Shown here: piece by piece, positions 37,233 to 47,270 of the stretch
Layout: each line of letters begins with the position of its first letter
Position numbering within the stretch: the stretch's first letter is position 1
Assembly: GCA_963707035.1 (NCBI GenBank)
Contig: CAVPON010000011.1
Coordinates: 930,001 to 994,000 of the forward strand
From: Methanobacterium_A sp963707035
GTDB lineage: Archaea; Methanobacteriota; Methanobacteria; Methanobacteriales; Methanobacteriaceae
DNA: 64,000 nt
Direction: 5' to 3'
Notes under the pieces: model-generated
Told to the model about the DNA's origin: nothing
What the model saw: only the letters and a program-made list of their open reading frames with translations
The model's database searches: none
Made by a program: the position numbers and the translations under genes

Positions 37233-38635
37233 TTTAATAACCCGTTTATAATTCTAAGACTATTATTAAAAATTATATAAAAAATAAATAAATAGAAATT
37301 AACCTCCTTTCCCTCAGAATTACCATTAATTTCATCTGATTCCCATAATTTCCGGATATAATAAGAAAGCGGATTTCCTATCCTTTTACAAGTTTTATCA
37401 GGTTTACAAAGACTGGGGAGATGTAATTTAACTTTTTCACAACTCATCGGAGTATACCAAATAGATTCACCCTCATACTTAAGTTCAACCGCTGTGTGCA
37501 TTCCAAAACCCAGTTTAGCATTAATATTAACTTTCTCCTGTGGCTGATCATCAAATAAAGGAGGTGTACATTGCTCTGCAGCACCATAAATTAATGGTAA
37601 TATCTCATTCTGCACTACAGATAAATTAGGATCAACATCAGAAACTTTAACCGTTACATTTTTACGGAATACATCAGGATAAAGACGTGCATAAGATACG
37701 AATGGTGTAAAGAATAATATTATAGCATCATTCCTTCCTCCTGATTTCATTCCTTCTAAAACCAATTTAACACAAGGGGGAAATGCATTAGGATTCAATG
37801 GAGCAGCTTTAACTTCACCACTACCTCCAAAATTATGCCCCCCATAACTAGGAAATGATTCACTTAAAACAGTTGATACTTCATCCGCTAATTCTAAAAG
37901 TAAAGGATTAGGTTCAATCTCTCTCTTAGATTTTTGATGAACTTTATATATGTAATCCTCAGTTTTCTGCATAATCATCCTATTCATAATCAGTTCCTTA
38001 ACTTTATCCCCAATCATCATGTTATATATTTTATCCGGATCTCTATGCTCAATTTTAGAACTAAAGCTTTCCATGAAATCTTCTTTATTTAAAATAATAT
38101 TCCCATGATCCATTACTAAATCCTCTAATTTAAGTTTACGCGAACTAAGAATATCCTCAAAAAAAGTCCACTTCACTTTTTCATCACTTAAGAGGTCACT
38201 TAATATATTTTTAATTAAATCTTCCCTATCAATTCTAGAAAACTCACTCAAACGACTTTGCATCAGTTTACCCTGGGACTCTACTATAGCACGGCTTTCC
38301 CGGGAATTTGGGCCGAATTTAACTCCTACAGCTTGACATAATAAATAAAATGATATAACATCAAATCTAGTTATTTCATAATTGAAAAGGAATGAATATT
38401 TATTATAATTAAAATTAGGATCATTTTTCTTCCTAATATACCATTCTAACCTTTTAACAGCTAAATCCAGATAATTATGTGGTATAGATTCCTCAGAAAT
38501 ATCCTGAAGTCTAGTATGAATCACTAAATCTATTAATTTCACATTATCCTCACGAAACAAGTCTAAATTACCCATTTCTCTAACTATCTGTCGTCCCTCA
38601 TCAGAAAGAGGATTAATGAATGTCACTGAAACCAT
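37211..38635 (-). CDS. priL: DNA primase large subunit
   Basis: The 474-residue regulatory subunit of archaeal primase. The C-terminal domain holds the [4Fe-4S] cysteines: Cys 288 (PPCVKLV), Cys 399 (MSCEKV), Cys 410 (SLCKPDK) and Cys 416 (TCKRIGNPLSYY). The PLSYY signature is typical. The last 30 residues (after about 443) are hydrophobic and low in complexity (VNFYLFIFYIIFNN), which is odd for this soluble protein and may come from a missed stop or frame slip in the GGGAAAGGAGG stretch. It is first in a priL-priS unit, divergent from metS. Confidence 0.92.
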   Translation of the reverse strand: MVSVTFINPLSDEGRQIVREMGNLDLFREDNVKLIDLVIHTRLQDISEESIPHNYLDLAVKRLEWYIRKKNDPNFNYNKYSFLFNYEITRFDVISFYLLCQAVGVKFGPNSRESRAIVESQGKLMQSRLSEFSRIDREDLIKNILSDLLSDEKVKWTFFEDILSSRKLKLEDLVMDHGNIILNKEDFMESFSSKIEHRDPDKIYNMMIGDKVKELIMNRMIMQKTEDYIYKVHQKSKREIEPNPLLLELADEVSTVLSESFPSYGGHNFGGSGEVKAAPLNPNAFPPCVKLVLEGMKSGGRNDAIILFFTPFVSYARLYPDVFRKNVTVKVSDVDPNLSVVQNEILPLIYGAAEQCTPPLFDDQPQEKVNINAKLGFGMHTAVELKYEGESIWYTPMSCEKVKLHLPSLCKPDKTCKRIGNPLSYYIRKLWESDEINGNSEGKEVNFYLFIFYIIFNNSLRIINGLLNWMIIIF

Positions 38636-38922
38636 AAGTTATAATTTGTTTTTATAAAGATAAATAATAGTTATCTCCACAAAAAAAAATTAAATCATTA
38701 TTTTTTTTAAAAATTTTATTTTTTGGTTAGATTTTAAATATAAAAATATTATAAATAAAAGTACTATAATACTTTTTAAATACTGTTTATCTTAAATATA
38801 CTAGTTAATTAAAATCTTTTAAATAAATTCTCACTCTCTTACATATTGTAAAAGTAGAATATAATTCTATAATATTTTTAATAGTAAATTATTTTGTTAG
38901 ATTTAACTTAGGAGGAAATAAT

Positions 38923-40902
38923 TTGAGTAAAGTCTTTATTACCTGCGCATTACCTTATGCTAATGGTCCCACCCATCTAGGCCATTTAAGATCAACATAT
39001 ATTCCTGCAGATATTTACGCCCGTTATAATCGTATGAAGAAAAGAGAAGTACTCTTTGTATGTGCAACCGATGAACATGGGACTCCCATCGCCGTTAAAG
39101 CAGAAAAAGAAGGTATAACACCTAAAGAAATAGCGGGAAGATATTATAAAATGATAAAAAATGATTTAGAATCTTGTAATATATCATTCGATAATTTCGC
39201 TCGCACTACAGATCCATTACATTATCAAATCTCACAGAACTTTTTCTCAAAACTATATCAGGATGGTTTCATATATGATAAAACAATAAAACAACCTTAC
39301 TGTGATGAATGCAATCGTTTCCTACCCGACCGTTACGTAGAAGGAATATGTCCCTATTGTGGAGGTGAAGGAGCACGAGGAGATCAATGCGAGGTTTGTG
39401 GCAGACATTTAGATCCAATTGAATTACAGGAACCCACCTGTCTTATCTGCCAATCAACCCCTGAAATCAAAGATTCTGAACAATACTTCTTCCGTTTAAG
39501 TAATTTCCAAAATGAAATTGAATCATGGCTAAATGAAAATGATGCATTACCTCCTAACGTGAAGAATTATGTTAACCAATGGATTAAAGAAGGTTTAAAT
39601 GATTGGATACTAACTAGAGACATGGAATGGGGTATACCCGTACCATTAGATGATGCTGAAGGTAAAATTATTTACGTATGGCTTGAAGCATTATTAGGTT
39701 ACATAACCTCTGCTGCATTATGGTCACAACGCAATAATCAACCCTGGAAAAAATATTGGGATGATAAAGCAGTTCATTTCATTGGTAAAGACATAATATA
39801 CCATCATTCTATATTCTGGCCAGCATTATTAATGGCATATGGATGTAAACTACCCTACACTATTATCGCCGGGGATTACCTCTCACTAGAAGGAAAGAAA
39901 ATGTCCACTAGTAAAAATTGGGTTATATGGACTTCAGATTTCCTGGAAACCTTTGAATCAGATACTTTAAGATATTACTTAATGGCTAACGCTCCACTAA
40001 CCAGAGACACTGACTTCTCATGGGATGACTTCCAAAGAAGAATAAACGATGAATTAGCTGATGTACTAGGGAATTTTTTACACCGCACTTTCACATTCAC
40101 CAACCGTTTTTATCAGGGTAGAATACCTGAAGCTGTTCAAATGGATAAAATTGACCAAGAAATGGTGGATAAAATTCGGAAACTTCCAATAGTAGTAGGG
40201 GAGTATATAGACAAGTTTAAGTTCAGAGAAGGATTAGTGGAAATAATAAAATTAGCTAAACAAGGTAACAAATATTTTAATGATAAAGAACCTTGGAAAA
40301 CTGTGAAATCAGAGCCTGAAAGTGCAGCATCCACTTTATATATTTGTAATCAGCTATGTAAAACTTTAGCAATTACTTTAAATCCTTACCTTCCAGTTAA
40401 ATCATTGGAAATTATTAAATTATTAAATATTAAAGAAAAACTTGAATGGGACTCTATTAATAATATCATTCCATCCGGTCATAAAATATTACCCGCTAAA
40501 CCAATCTTCTCTAAAATAGAAGATGAAGTAATTAAAATGCAGAAAGAAACTCTTTATCAAAATCAAAAAGAGGTTGATACATTGAATGAAATAATTAGTA
40601 TAGAAGATTTTGCTAAAATAGATCTAAGAGTAGGTAACATAATCAATGCAGAGAAAGTTAAAGATAGTGATAATCTCTTAAAACTCATAGTAGATATTAA
40701 AGATAAAAAATTACAAGTTGTTGCAGGTTTAGCTAAAAGTTATTTACCAGAAGAAATAATAAACCAGAATGTAATTGTTTTAGTGAATTTAAAACCTGCT
40801 AAACTATTTGGTATTAAATCTGAAGGAATGATATTAGCATCTAAAGATTCACTTAAAGTTTTAAATGCAGAAGATGCTTCTGTTGGTGAAAGAATAAAAT
40901 GA
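38923..40902 (+). CDS. metG: Methionyl-tRNA synthetase with C-terminal tRNA-binding domain
   Basis: A 659-residue class I synthetase that charges initiator and elongator tRNA(Met). HLGH is at 18-21 and KMSTS at about 326-330. The connective domain has two zinc knuckles (CDECNRF and CPYC, then CEVC and CLIC), as in the archaeal form. The C-terminus from about 560 is an EMAPII-type OB-fold (FAKIDLRVGNI, then GIKSEGMILAS) that binds tRNA and dimerises. The start is a TTG at 38923 after AGGAGG. The next gene overlaps its stop by ATGA, indicating translational coupling. Confidence 0.95.
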   Translation: MSKVFITCALPYANGPTHLGHLRSTYIPADIYARYNRMKKREVLFVCATDEHGTPIAVKAEKEGITPKEIAGRYYKMIKNDLESCNISFDNFARTTDPLHYQISQNFFSKLYQDGFIYDKTIKQPYCDECNRFLPDRYVEGICPYCGGEGARGDQCEVCGRHLDPIELQEPTCLICQSTPEIKDSEQYFFRLSNFQNEIESWLNENDALPPNVKNYVNQWIKEGLNDWILTRDMEWGIPVPLDDAEGKIIYVWLEALLGYITSAALWSQRNNQPWKKYWDDKAVHFIGKDIIYHHSIFWPALLMAYGCKLPYTIIAGDYLSLEGKKMSTSKNWVIWTSDFLETFESDTLRYYLMANAPLTRDTDFSWDDFQRRINDELADVLGNFLHRTFTFTNRFYQGRIPEAVQMDKIDQEMVDKIRKLPIVVGEYIDKFKFREGLVEIIKLAKQGNKYFNDKEPWKTVKSEPESAASTLYICNQLCKTLAITLNPYLPVKSLEIIKLLNIKEKLEWDSINNIIPSGHKILPAKPIFSKIEDEVIKMQKETLYQNQKEVDTLNEIISIEDFAKIDLRVGNIINAEKVKDSDNLLKLIVDIKDKKLQVVAGLAKSYLPEEIINQNVIVLVNLKPAKLFGIKSEGMILASKDSLKVLNAEDASVGERIK

Positions 40903-42467
40903 ATGAATCACGACTTATAGGTAGGGCTGAGAAATATTTATGCAGTATAAGGCGAAAAACTATAAATGCAGATGATATTCACGATTTTGATAGTTTTATG
41001 AATATTTATATTTATTTAAAAGATAATTTATATGAATTACAAGAATTCAGAGACACTATGGAAATTAAAGGTTACAAAGCACCTTATAGTTCTCTAATGA
41101 AGTTTGGACGTGTTTCATCCGTGGAGATGAAAGTTGAGGATTTACATGACATTAGTCGTCACACTCAACACTTCCGAATGCGCGCAGCACTTAAAAAAAA
41201 TATATTAGACCGAGTTAAATCATCCGTTGCCTCCCATAAAATAGCTATCGGACATTTAGAAGAATATGCAACTATTAAATGCTTAATATGTAATAAAGAT
41301 TACACTGGACATGAAATCGCTGATTTAACAGCTAAAAAATGTCTATGTGGATCCCCTAATCTTCAATTAAATATAAATTATCAAGGTGTTTACAGGTTAA
41401 AAATAATTAAATATTTACCACTATCCGGTGAGTATATGGTGAAAATGTCAGAACTCTCCCCATTAGGTAGGGATGCCTTCCGCCAAATAGTTAGAATCCT
41501 CAAACAAGAAAAAAGAGGATTAGTTAAAACCGTATCCATGGTTGTTAAAGTCTTTGAAGGTGGTAGATGGGTTAGGAAAAGAGTTAATCTAGATTGCAGT
41601 GATAAAATTAATTACGAGAAGGAAATAAGAAAAAAATATGGTTCCAACGCTCGTATAGAATTCCTGCAATTTCATCGTAAAAAACCATCCATAGTTAATA
41701 ATAAACATGTTCAAAATGCATTAGCCCTAGGTTATGTGAAATTTTCTGAAAAACAAGTTGAAAATATTATACCAGTAATTCTAGATAAAAACATTAAAAA
41801 TAAGTTAAAACTTAACAAGTATGATGAAATCCTCCAAAACGCTAGAATAACTGGACGTAGAATGGGTGAAGATGACCAGGATCAGAAGACTCTAGAAAAA
41901 GAATTAATAACTGAAAAACTCGTTAAAGAAGGATTACTAAATAATGGATTATTAGATAAAGAACTCCAAGAGGATCTTTTACTTCGAAAGAAAATTGAAG
42001 AGAAATTATTAGTTGATGCTCCTCGTATTTTTATTTTATGGGATTTAATGAAATATTACTTATCTACATCTCATGACCGTCGAAGTAAATATGCTGGACC
42101 ATTTCCCAATTTACGTCCAGTATTAGATAAAACTCAAATCAATACGTTCACTGACTTCCCAAAATCATTAGTGGAATGTTTAAAAAAATACACTAAAGAA
42201 AAAATTGAATACATTAAACATATGAATGAATTATTAAATGAAAAATTTGAAGTAGAAAATAAATTCAAAGGTTTACATCTTAAAATGAATACAGCTGCAG
42301 TAGGAGCAGTGATATTACATAACATTGGAAAATTATCGATAGAGGAATCATCCCAAATATTCTCATTGACTACAACTGAAGTATTAAACGAAAAAAATAA
42401 AATTCAAACTTTCCAAAAACCAGTTACACGCAAAGCCCAGAACTTTTTAAAGATGATAAAAGATTAA
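40899..42467 (+). CDS. DUF530 family protein
   Basis: A 522-residue protein of DUF530, found in methanogens of the Methanobacteriales and Methanococcales. It has a Cys4 zinc-binding part (CLICNKDYTGHE then KKCLCGS, about 127-152), a basic stretch (GGRWVRKRVNLDC), a charged helical middle, and a helical end with a possible HTH-like SIEESSQIFSLTTTEV segment near 485-500. The function is unknown. The ATGA overlap with the methionyl-tRNA synthetase gene suggests a link with tRNA or translation, but that is inference. Confidence 0.82.
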   Translation: MNESRLIGRAEKYLCSIRRKTINADDIHDFDSFMNIYIYLKDNLYELQEFRDTMEIKGYKAPYSSLMKFGRVSSVEMKVEDLHDISRHTQHFRMRAALKKNILDRVKSSVASHKIAIGHLEEYATIKCLICNKDYTGHEIADLTAKKCLCGSPNLQLNINYQGVYRLKIIKYLPLSGEYMVKMSELSPLGRDAFRQIVRILKQEKRGLVKTVSMVVKVFEGGRWVRKRVNLDCSDKINYEKEIRKKYGSNARIEFLQFHRKKPSIVNNKHVQNALALGYVKFSEKQVENIIPVILDKNIKNKLKLNKYDEILQNARITGRRMGEDDQDQKTLEKELITEKLVKEGLLNNGLLDKELQEDLLLRKKIEEKLLVDAPRIFILWDLMKYYLSTSHDRRSKYAGPFPNLRPVLDKTQINTFTDFPKSLVECLKKYTKEKIEYIKHMNELLNEKFEVENKFKGLHLKMNTAAVGAVILHNIGKLSIEESSQIFSLTTTEVLNEKNKIQTFQKPVTRKAQNFLKMIKD

Positions 42468-42539
42468 AAAAAAAATTAAAGGAAATAATTTTTAATATAT
42501 TAATAACTAAAAAAAAATTCTTTTGATGGTGATTGTTTT

Positions 42540-42999
42540 TTGGACGATGAAGTTTATATTAACAAACCATTATCCTCTAGAATAATTATGGAAATTTTAG
42601 AGAAGCATCCCCATATAAAACGTATTAAATGCCCCACCAGCCTTTATCTAAGAACTTCTAAAAAATATTTAGATGCCTTAAGTAAATTAGGTGTTGAAGT
42701 TGAACCAGTACTGAAGAGTGGTCGGCCTAAAAAGTATGGAGAATCAGAAGTTAAAGTTATCCAGAAAATGTTAAAGAATGGTTCAAATCCAAGTGAAATA
42801 TCTGAAAAGTTACATTTACCTATTAAAACCGTTTATTATCTTAATGAGACTCCACTTAAAAGGGGAAGGAAACCTAAATATACTCCTGAAACTGAAGTAG
42901 AAATTAGAAGATTACATGATGAAGGTTTACCTGTAAAAGAGATTCTCTGAAAGATTAGGAATACCTTTAAGAACTGTTTATAGTATAATTAAAAAATAA
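42540..42999 (+). CDS. HTH DNA-binding protein with two resolvase-like helix-turn-helix motifs, frameshifted
   Basis: The first 60 residues (HPHIKRIKCPTSLYLRTSKK) recall DUF1699-type archaeal proteins. Two HTH repeats follow, each led by a Gly-Arg-Pro/Lys arm: SGRPKKYGESEVKVI with ISEKLHLPIKTVYY, then RGRKPKYTPETEVEI with ISERLGIPLRTVYSII. Such arms (Hin/resolvase type) sit in the DNA minor groove. The frame slips by one base near 42941-42947 (GATTCTCTGAAAG), which ends the first frame at 42950; without it the protein is 152 residues and the second HTH is whole. The start is a TTG at 42540 behind GGTGAT. It lies downstream of DUF530. Confidence 0.7.
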
Positions 43000-43045
43000 A
43001 ATTTATAAATATCTTAAAATTTTTTTTTTTAAGATTTGATTTGCC

Positions 43046-44020
43046 ATGGTCTCCACTATAATTCTACAACATTACCAGGAAATAATTATAATCTCCAGTA
43101 TCTGCGGTATAGTAGCCTTCACTACCACATTCTTGTCCATGCCTAAATTAATTAAAAAACTCAAAGATGCACATATAGTGGGTGAAGACATCCATAAACC
43201 TAGTAGACCTAAAATAGCAGAGATGGGTGGTATCGGCATCCTATTCGGCTTCACGATTGGCTTATTCGTAGCAACCTATCTATATCCTAAACTACAATTC
43301 ACATTAATCGTCACTTTACTAGTAATCCTACTAGTTGGAATGATCGGTATGGTGGATGATTTAATAAATTTATCATCCAAGGAGAAACTCTTCCTATTAT
43401 GGTTAGCTGGAATCCCATTAGTTTGGATTGCACCCACAAGTTTGGGATTATTATATTTAATTATAATACCTATAGCTGTATCCATAGCAGCTAATTTAAC
43501 GAATATGCTCGCAGGTTTAAACGGTATAGAATCCGGTCTCGGAGTCATAGCAATGACTGCCTTAACTATATCCTGTTTAATACTTGATAAATTTAATGTA
43601 TCAATAATATCAATGACCATGCTCGGTGCTTTAATCGCCTTTCTAATCTATAATAAACATCCCTCACGCGTTTTTCCTGGTGATGTTGGTACATTAATCA
43701 TCGGTGCCACTATAATAGTAATCGCTTTCATAGGGAGAGTAAAAATAATAGCCCTCATTGTCTTACTGCCTAATATAATAGATAGTTTACTAAAATTCTA
43801 CAGTGCCGGAGTAATGGAAAGACAAGACCACCACCCCACGGAAGTAGATGAAAATGGTAAACTCTACGCTCCCAATGGAGGATTCAAATCTCTCATACGG
43901 TCAGTATTACGTCATCCTATGAGTGAAGAAAAAGTTGTAATCGTCATCTGGTTAATTGGTATACTATTTGGATCCATAGGAATCTTCTTATCATATATCC
44001 TTAAAGGCAGTATCATTTAA
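43046..44020 (+). CDS. Glycosyltransferase family 4 (MraY/WecA-like phospho-sugar transferase)
   Basis: A 324-residue membrane enzyme with 9-10 helices that moves a sugar 1-phosphate from a UDP-sugar to a polyprenyl phosphate. Family motifs: MGGIGILFGF near 55-65, GMIGMVDDLIN with the DD pair near 95-105, NMLAGLNGIESG near 155-165, HPSRVFPGDVGT near 205-216, and the His motif in ERQDHHPTE near 260. In Methanobacteriales it may start pseudomurein or N-glycan lipid intermediates; the sugar cannot be told from sequence. The ATG lies in GCCATGG without a strong site. It is the last gene of the metS run. Confidence 0.88.
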   Translation: MVSTIILQHYQEIIIISSICGIVAFTTTFLSMPKLIKKLKDAHIVGEDIHKPSRPKIAEMGGIGILFGFTIGLFVATYLYPKLQFTLIVTLLVILLVGMIGMVDDLINLSSKEKLFLLWLAGIPLVWIAPTSLGLLYLIIIPIAVSIAANLTNMLAGLNGIESGLGVIAMTALTISCLILDKFNVSIISMTMLGALIAFLIYNKHPSRVFPGDVGTLIIGATIIVIAFIGRVKIIALIVLLPNIIDSLLKFYSAGVMERQDHHPTEVDENGKLYAPNGGFKSLIRSVLRHPMSEEKVVIVIWLIGILFGSIGIFLSYILKGSII

Positions 44021-44481
44021 AAATGATACTCCCAGTAACATAAATTTAAGTAATTATTAAAGCATATAATGCAATGATAGCTTTAATAATTGACAATGTT
44101 GTATTCAATTGTATTACTAAAGTAGTTATAGTCCACATTCATGGCAGAGGAATCTATAACAATAATATAATAGCCATATAAGCTATTAATACTACACCCT
44201 ATTTATAAGAACTCTCAGTCATATTTATCATATACAATCAAAAATTATTTTTATCAAATTAATTATTTTTTATTTTCCATTAAAAATCTTTTAAAATTGA
44301 ATTTTAGAGGATGAAAATGAATTAATTAAATAAATTACTTAACATGAATAATATGTAACTATTTAATTTAAAATTTTTATTTAGGAAATTAAATTAGATA
44401 AAAAAATTCATTAATTTGATACAATTATACTAAAATAAATAAAACGAAGATAAAAAAAAATTTTCATTAGGTTGTTTTTAA
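44021..44481. other. Intergenic stretch with strong inverted repeats
   Basis: Contains a perfect 12-bp inverted repeat (44052-44063 with 44080-44091) and a second 7-bp stem (44168-44174 with 44182-44188). They may be a terminator or a small RNA. No coding frame is supported. Confidence 0.4.
44052..44091. repeat. Perfect 12-bp inverted repeat
   Basis: AATTATTAAAGC and GCTTTAATAATT flank a 16-nt loop, 30 bp after the glycosyltransferase stop. The transcript would form a stable hairpin for this AT-rich genome. Confidence 0.6.
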
Positions 44482-44964
44482 ATGTATGAAATTATACTAT
44501 TCAGTGGTGGCGTGTACAAGTTTGATGAATTAGTGGAAACTGTAGAAGATTTAGGTGGTTTAATACTTCGAAAAGATAATTTCCACATAAGCCGTGGTGA
44601 ATCCTATCTCTCAGAAGAAATAGAAGTAATGTTAATAATCCCCAAAGAAGATGAATCTACCATTAAATCAGTTTCACAGGATATAAAAGGCACAGTTTAT
44701 GAATTAAACTTAGAAAAATCTGAAAAAAGTAGTATATTAACTTATCTTTCAATTTATAATGTTTTAAGCCAAACAAATTCCTGGATGACTATAGAAGAGA
44801 TTGAAGATTTAATACAATGCCCCTGTCCCGCCCCCATCTGCCATGAAAGCGAAAATATAAGCTGTGTATTAGATGAACTAGATGAAAGCTTAAATAAACT
44901 ATGCTCTCAGAAATTAATTGAATCTAGAAAAAATAATAATAGAATAGAATTCCACTTAAAATGA
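44482..44964 (+). CDS. Methanogen-type small protein, wHTH-like C-terminus
   Basis: A 160-residue protein. The first 75 residues (EIILFSGGVYKFDELVETVE, then DLGGLIL) recall, from memory, the start of a methanogenesis-marker protein, though the rest does not match that family. The second half (SILTYLSIYNVLSQ then MTIEEIEDLIQCPCPAPICH and a LCSQKLIES wing) looks like a winged helix with a Cys cluster (CPCPAPIC). It may be a metal- or redox-sensitive regulator. The next gene starts 33 bp downstream on the same strand. The family is not certain. Confidence 0.55.
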   Translation: MYEIILFSGGVYKFDELVETVEDLGGLILRKDNFHISRGESYLSEEIEVMLIIPKEDESTIKSVSQDIKGTVYELNLEKSEKSSILTYLSIYNVLSQTNSWMTIEEIEDLIQCPCPAPICHESENISCVLDELDESLNKLCSQKLIESRKNNNRIEFHLK

Positions 44965-44996
44965 ATAAATTTTATATTTTTTGGTTGGATTAAATC

Positions 44997-45248
44997 ATGA
45001 TTAAAGGAACAGGCATTATTATAGCGGGAATAATTGCAATCTTTATAGGTTTTATCCTAATTTTCATAGGCTCCATACTTCAAGGTACTGCATTTAAAAC
45101 AGGAGGAGTTAAAACCGGTGGTGTAATATTAATTGGTCCCATACCCATCATATTCGGAAACGACACTGGCTCAATAATAACAGTAGTAATTCTAGCTATA
45201 ATACTAATGGTAGTTGCTTACATCCTTTTCTATAGGACACTAACCTAA
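44997..45248 (+). CDS. TIGR00304/DUF131 family membrane protein
   Basis: An 83-residue protein with two membrane helices. The conserved loop KTGGVILIGPIPIIFG (residues about 40-55) is the hallmark of the archaeal TIGR00304/DUF131 family, whose role is unknown. It starts 33 bp after the preceding gene and ends 3 bp before the convergent galE stop, so the junction is very tight. Confidence 0.75.
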   Translation: MIKGTGIIIAGIIAIFIGFILIFIGSILQGTAFKTGGVKTGGVILIGPIPIIFGNDTGSIITVVILAIILMVVAYILFYRTLT

Positions 45249-45251
45249 AAT

Positions 45252-46217
45252 TTATAATTTCTGTTGCCAATGCCACGCTGTCTCAATAATCAAAGAAAGA
45301 TCAGTATACTTTGGTTGCCAACCTAACAGTTTACGAGCCTTCAAAGCACTACCCACCAAAACTGGAGGATCACCCTGTCTCCGACCAACTTCTGATGCTT
45401 TAATTTTTTTTCCAGTAACTTTCTCAACTGTATCAATAACTTCCATCACACTAAATCCCTGACCATTACCCAGATTAAAAACATCACTTAAATCATTATT
45501 CTGAATGTATTCTAAAGCCTTAATATGAGCATCAGCAAGATCAAATACATGTATATAATCCCGTATACAAGTACCATCTGGAGTAGGATAATCAGTTCCA
45601 AAAATCTTAATATCCTCCCTATTACCCAATGCAACATCCAATATTAATGGTATCAAATGAGTCTCCGGATTATGCAGTTCACCAATTTCTCCATCCGGAT
45701 CAGCCCCCGCAGCATTAAAATACCTTAAAGCGGCATAATGTAAATTATAAGCCTTACTATAATCTTCTAAAACCTGCTCCACCATATACTTCCCCTTACC
45801 ATAAGGACTGATAGGCTTTTGAGGATGATCCTCAGTAATAGGAATCTCCACTGGATCACCATAAGTTGCACAAGTTGAAGAGAATACAAAATAATTAACT
45901 TTCTCCTCCAACATCACCTCTAATAGATTCAACGTGTTACAGAGATTATTCAGATAATACTTCTGAGGGTCCTCCACAGACTCACCAACATAAGTGAATG
46001 CTGCAAATTGCATGACCGCTGTTATAGGATATTTTTGGAATACTAGTCTAATATCAGCCATTTCACCGAGATCACCCTCCTCAAATACACCCCATTTCAC
46101 AAAATCATTGTGACCATAACTCAAATTATCAAAAACCACTGTCTCAAAACCATTCAAGTTAAGTATCTTATTTACATGAGAGCCAATATAACCGGCACCA
46201 CCAACAATTAAAATCAT
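45252..46217 (-). CDS. galE: UDP-glucose 4-epimerase
   Basis: A 321-residue short-chain dehydrogenase/reductase that interconverts UDP-glucose and UDP-galactose using tightly bound NAD+. The Rossmann motif is GGAGYIGSH at the start; the active site has SSTCATYGDP and the SYK triad YGKGKYMVEQ; PDGTCIRDYIHV and FNLGNGQGFSV are family marks. UDP-GalNAc epimerisation cannot be ruled out. Products feed surface glycans. The ATG at 46217 is 9 nt after GGAG; the TTG five codons upstream (46232) lies in that site. Confidence 0.92.
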   Translation of the reverse strand: MILIVGGAGYIGSHVNKILNLNGFETVVFDNLSYGHNDFVKWGVFEEGDLGEMADIRLVFQKYPITAVMQFAAFTYVGESVEDPQKYYLNNLCNTLNLLEVMLEEKVNYFVFSSTCATYGDPVEIPITEDHPQKPISPYGKGKYMVEQVLEDYSKAYNLHYAALRYFNAAGADPDGEIGELHNPETHLIPLILDVALGNREDIKIFGTDYPTPDGTCIRDYIHVFDLADAHIKALEYIQNNDLSDVFNLGNGQGFSVMEVIDTVEKVTGKKIKASEVGRRQGDPPVLVGSALKARKLLGWQPKYTDLSLIIETAWHWQQKL

Positions 46218-46863
46218 TACACTTTTCTCCAATAAAATGTTCCCAAATTTTTTTTTTAATCTTCATTTTATAATTATTCTTAAAGTTGAATTTACTTATC
46301 ATTAATGTTCATAAATACTCTTTTTTAGATATTCTAATAACTCATCTATCCTTTATAAGATAAAATAAGTTCGCTTTAGTAATACAATAATATTTTTATT
46401 TAAATAAAAAAATGTGCATATAAAACGAATTAACATTTATAAGTGTTTTAAATCCCCCAATAATCCTAAATACTTTTTTAAAATTTCACAGTCGTAGAAA
46501 TAACTTCAAATGATTTTATTAAAAAACTTGTCTTTTTATTGATCATTTCTTTACCAAAATCAATATTCTCCATGAAAAATTTTAATTTATTAATATTCTA
46601 AGTTGAATCTAAATTAGGAAGAAAATCTGAGTTTTTTTCAATTCCCATTGTAACTATACACTGTTTGTCATATAATGTTTAATAAAAGAGAGGGGCTGTT
46701 ATTTTATTAGTATTGGGACAATTATTTTTTTTTTAATTTCAAAAGAAAACCAAATTTTTTAAACCATAAAATACTTTTTCAAGAACTGATAAAATTAATA
46801 CTAACAAACATACTTATGACTCTTAAATCTTCATTTTCATAATTATAACGGGAGTTGGTAATC
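46218..46863. other. Long intergenic stretch with a possible remnant
   Basis: Apart from the small remnant at 46437-46573, no gene or RNA is supported. T-rich tracts occur near 46728-46737. Confidence 0.35.
46437..46573 (-). pseudogene. Possible CHAD-domain-like remnant
   Basis: An ATG at 46573 opens a frame (IDFGKEMINKKTSFLIKSF, then EVIS) that must shift by one base to continue as DCEILKKYLGLLGDLKHL before a TAA. The LKKYLGLLGDLKHL end resembles the repeated CHAD motif (polyphosphate-binding helices). It is short, broken and without a ribosome binding site, so this is a weak call. Confidence 0.25.
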
Positions 46864-47163
46864 TTGAATGAGTCGAATAGTAAAGATTCAGAAACTATAG
46901 AAGTATTAAATAACATAATATGTGGATCCATTGTGGATTTATTTAAACCTATCATAAAAACTGGAGAATTATCGAATTCACCTGAAGACGAAGTGCTTTT
47001 TATTAGAGTATTAATTGATAAAGCAGTACAAACTGATCCTAATTCAAAAAATCATTTCGATTCCTATCTAAAGTATTTAAATTATATTTTAACTAAAGAT
47101 TATAATGATATTGAAGAAGTTGTTGATAATTATCAGAAAGAATACCCAAATGCAGAATTCTAA
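46864..47163 (+). CDS. Hypothetical acidic helical protein, 99 residues
   Basis: I do not recognise this protein. It is acidic, helical and without a membrane segment: after a polar leader come LNNIICGSIVDLF, LFIRVLIDKAVQ and YLKYLNYILTKDYNDIEEVV. The start is a TTG at 46864, 9 nt after GGAG (46851-46854), which is better than the TTG at 46855 next to that site. It could be a small protein-protein adaptor; nothing supports an enzyme. Confidence 0.5.
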   Translation: MNESNSKDSETIEVLNNIICGSIVDLFKPIIKTGELSNSPEDEVLFIRVLIDKAVQTDPNSKNHFDSYLKYLNYILTKDYNDIEEVVDNYQKEYPNAEF

Positions 47164-47270
47164 ATTTCCAATATTTTTATTTTATGATTATATTAATCTA
47201 CCATTTTCCAATGAAATCTTAAGAATATTCAAAAAAAATGATTTATTAGGATAAATATTATTCTTTTTTT

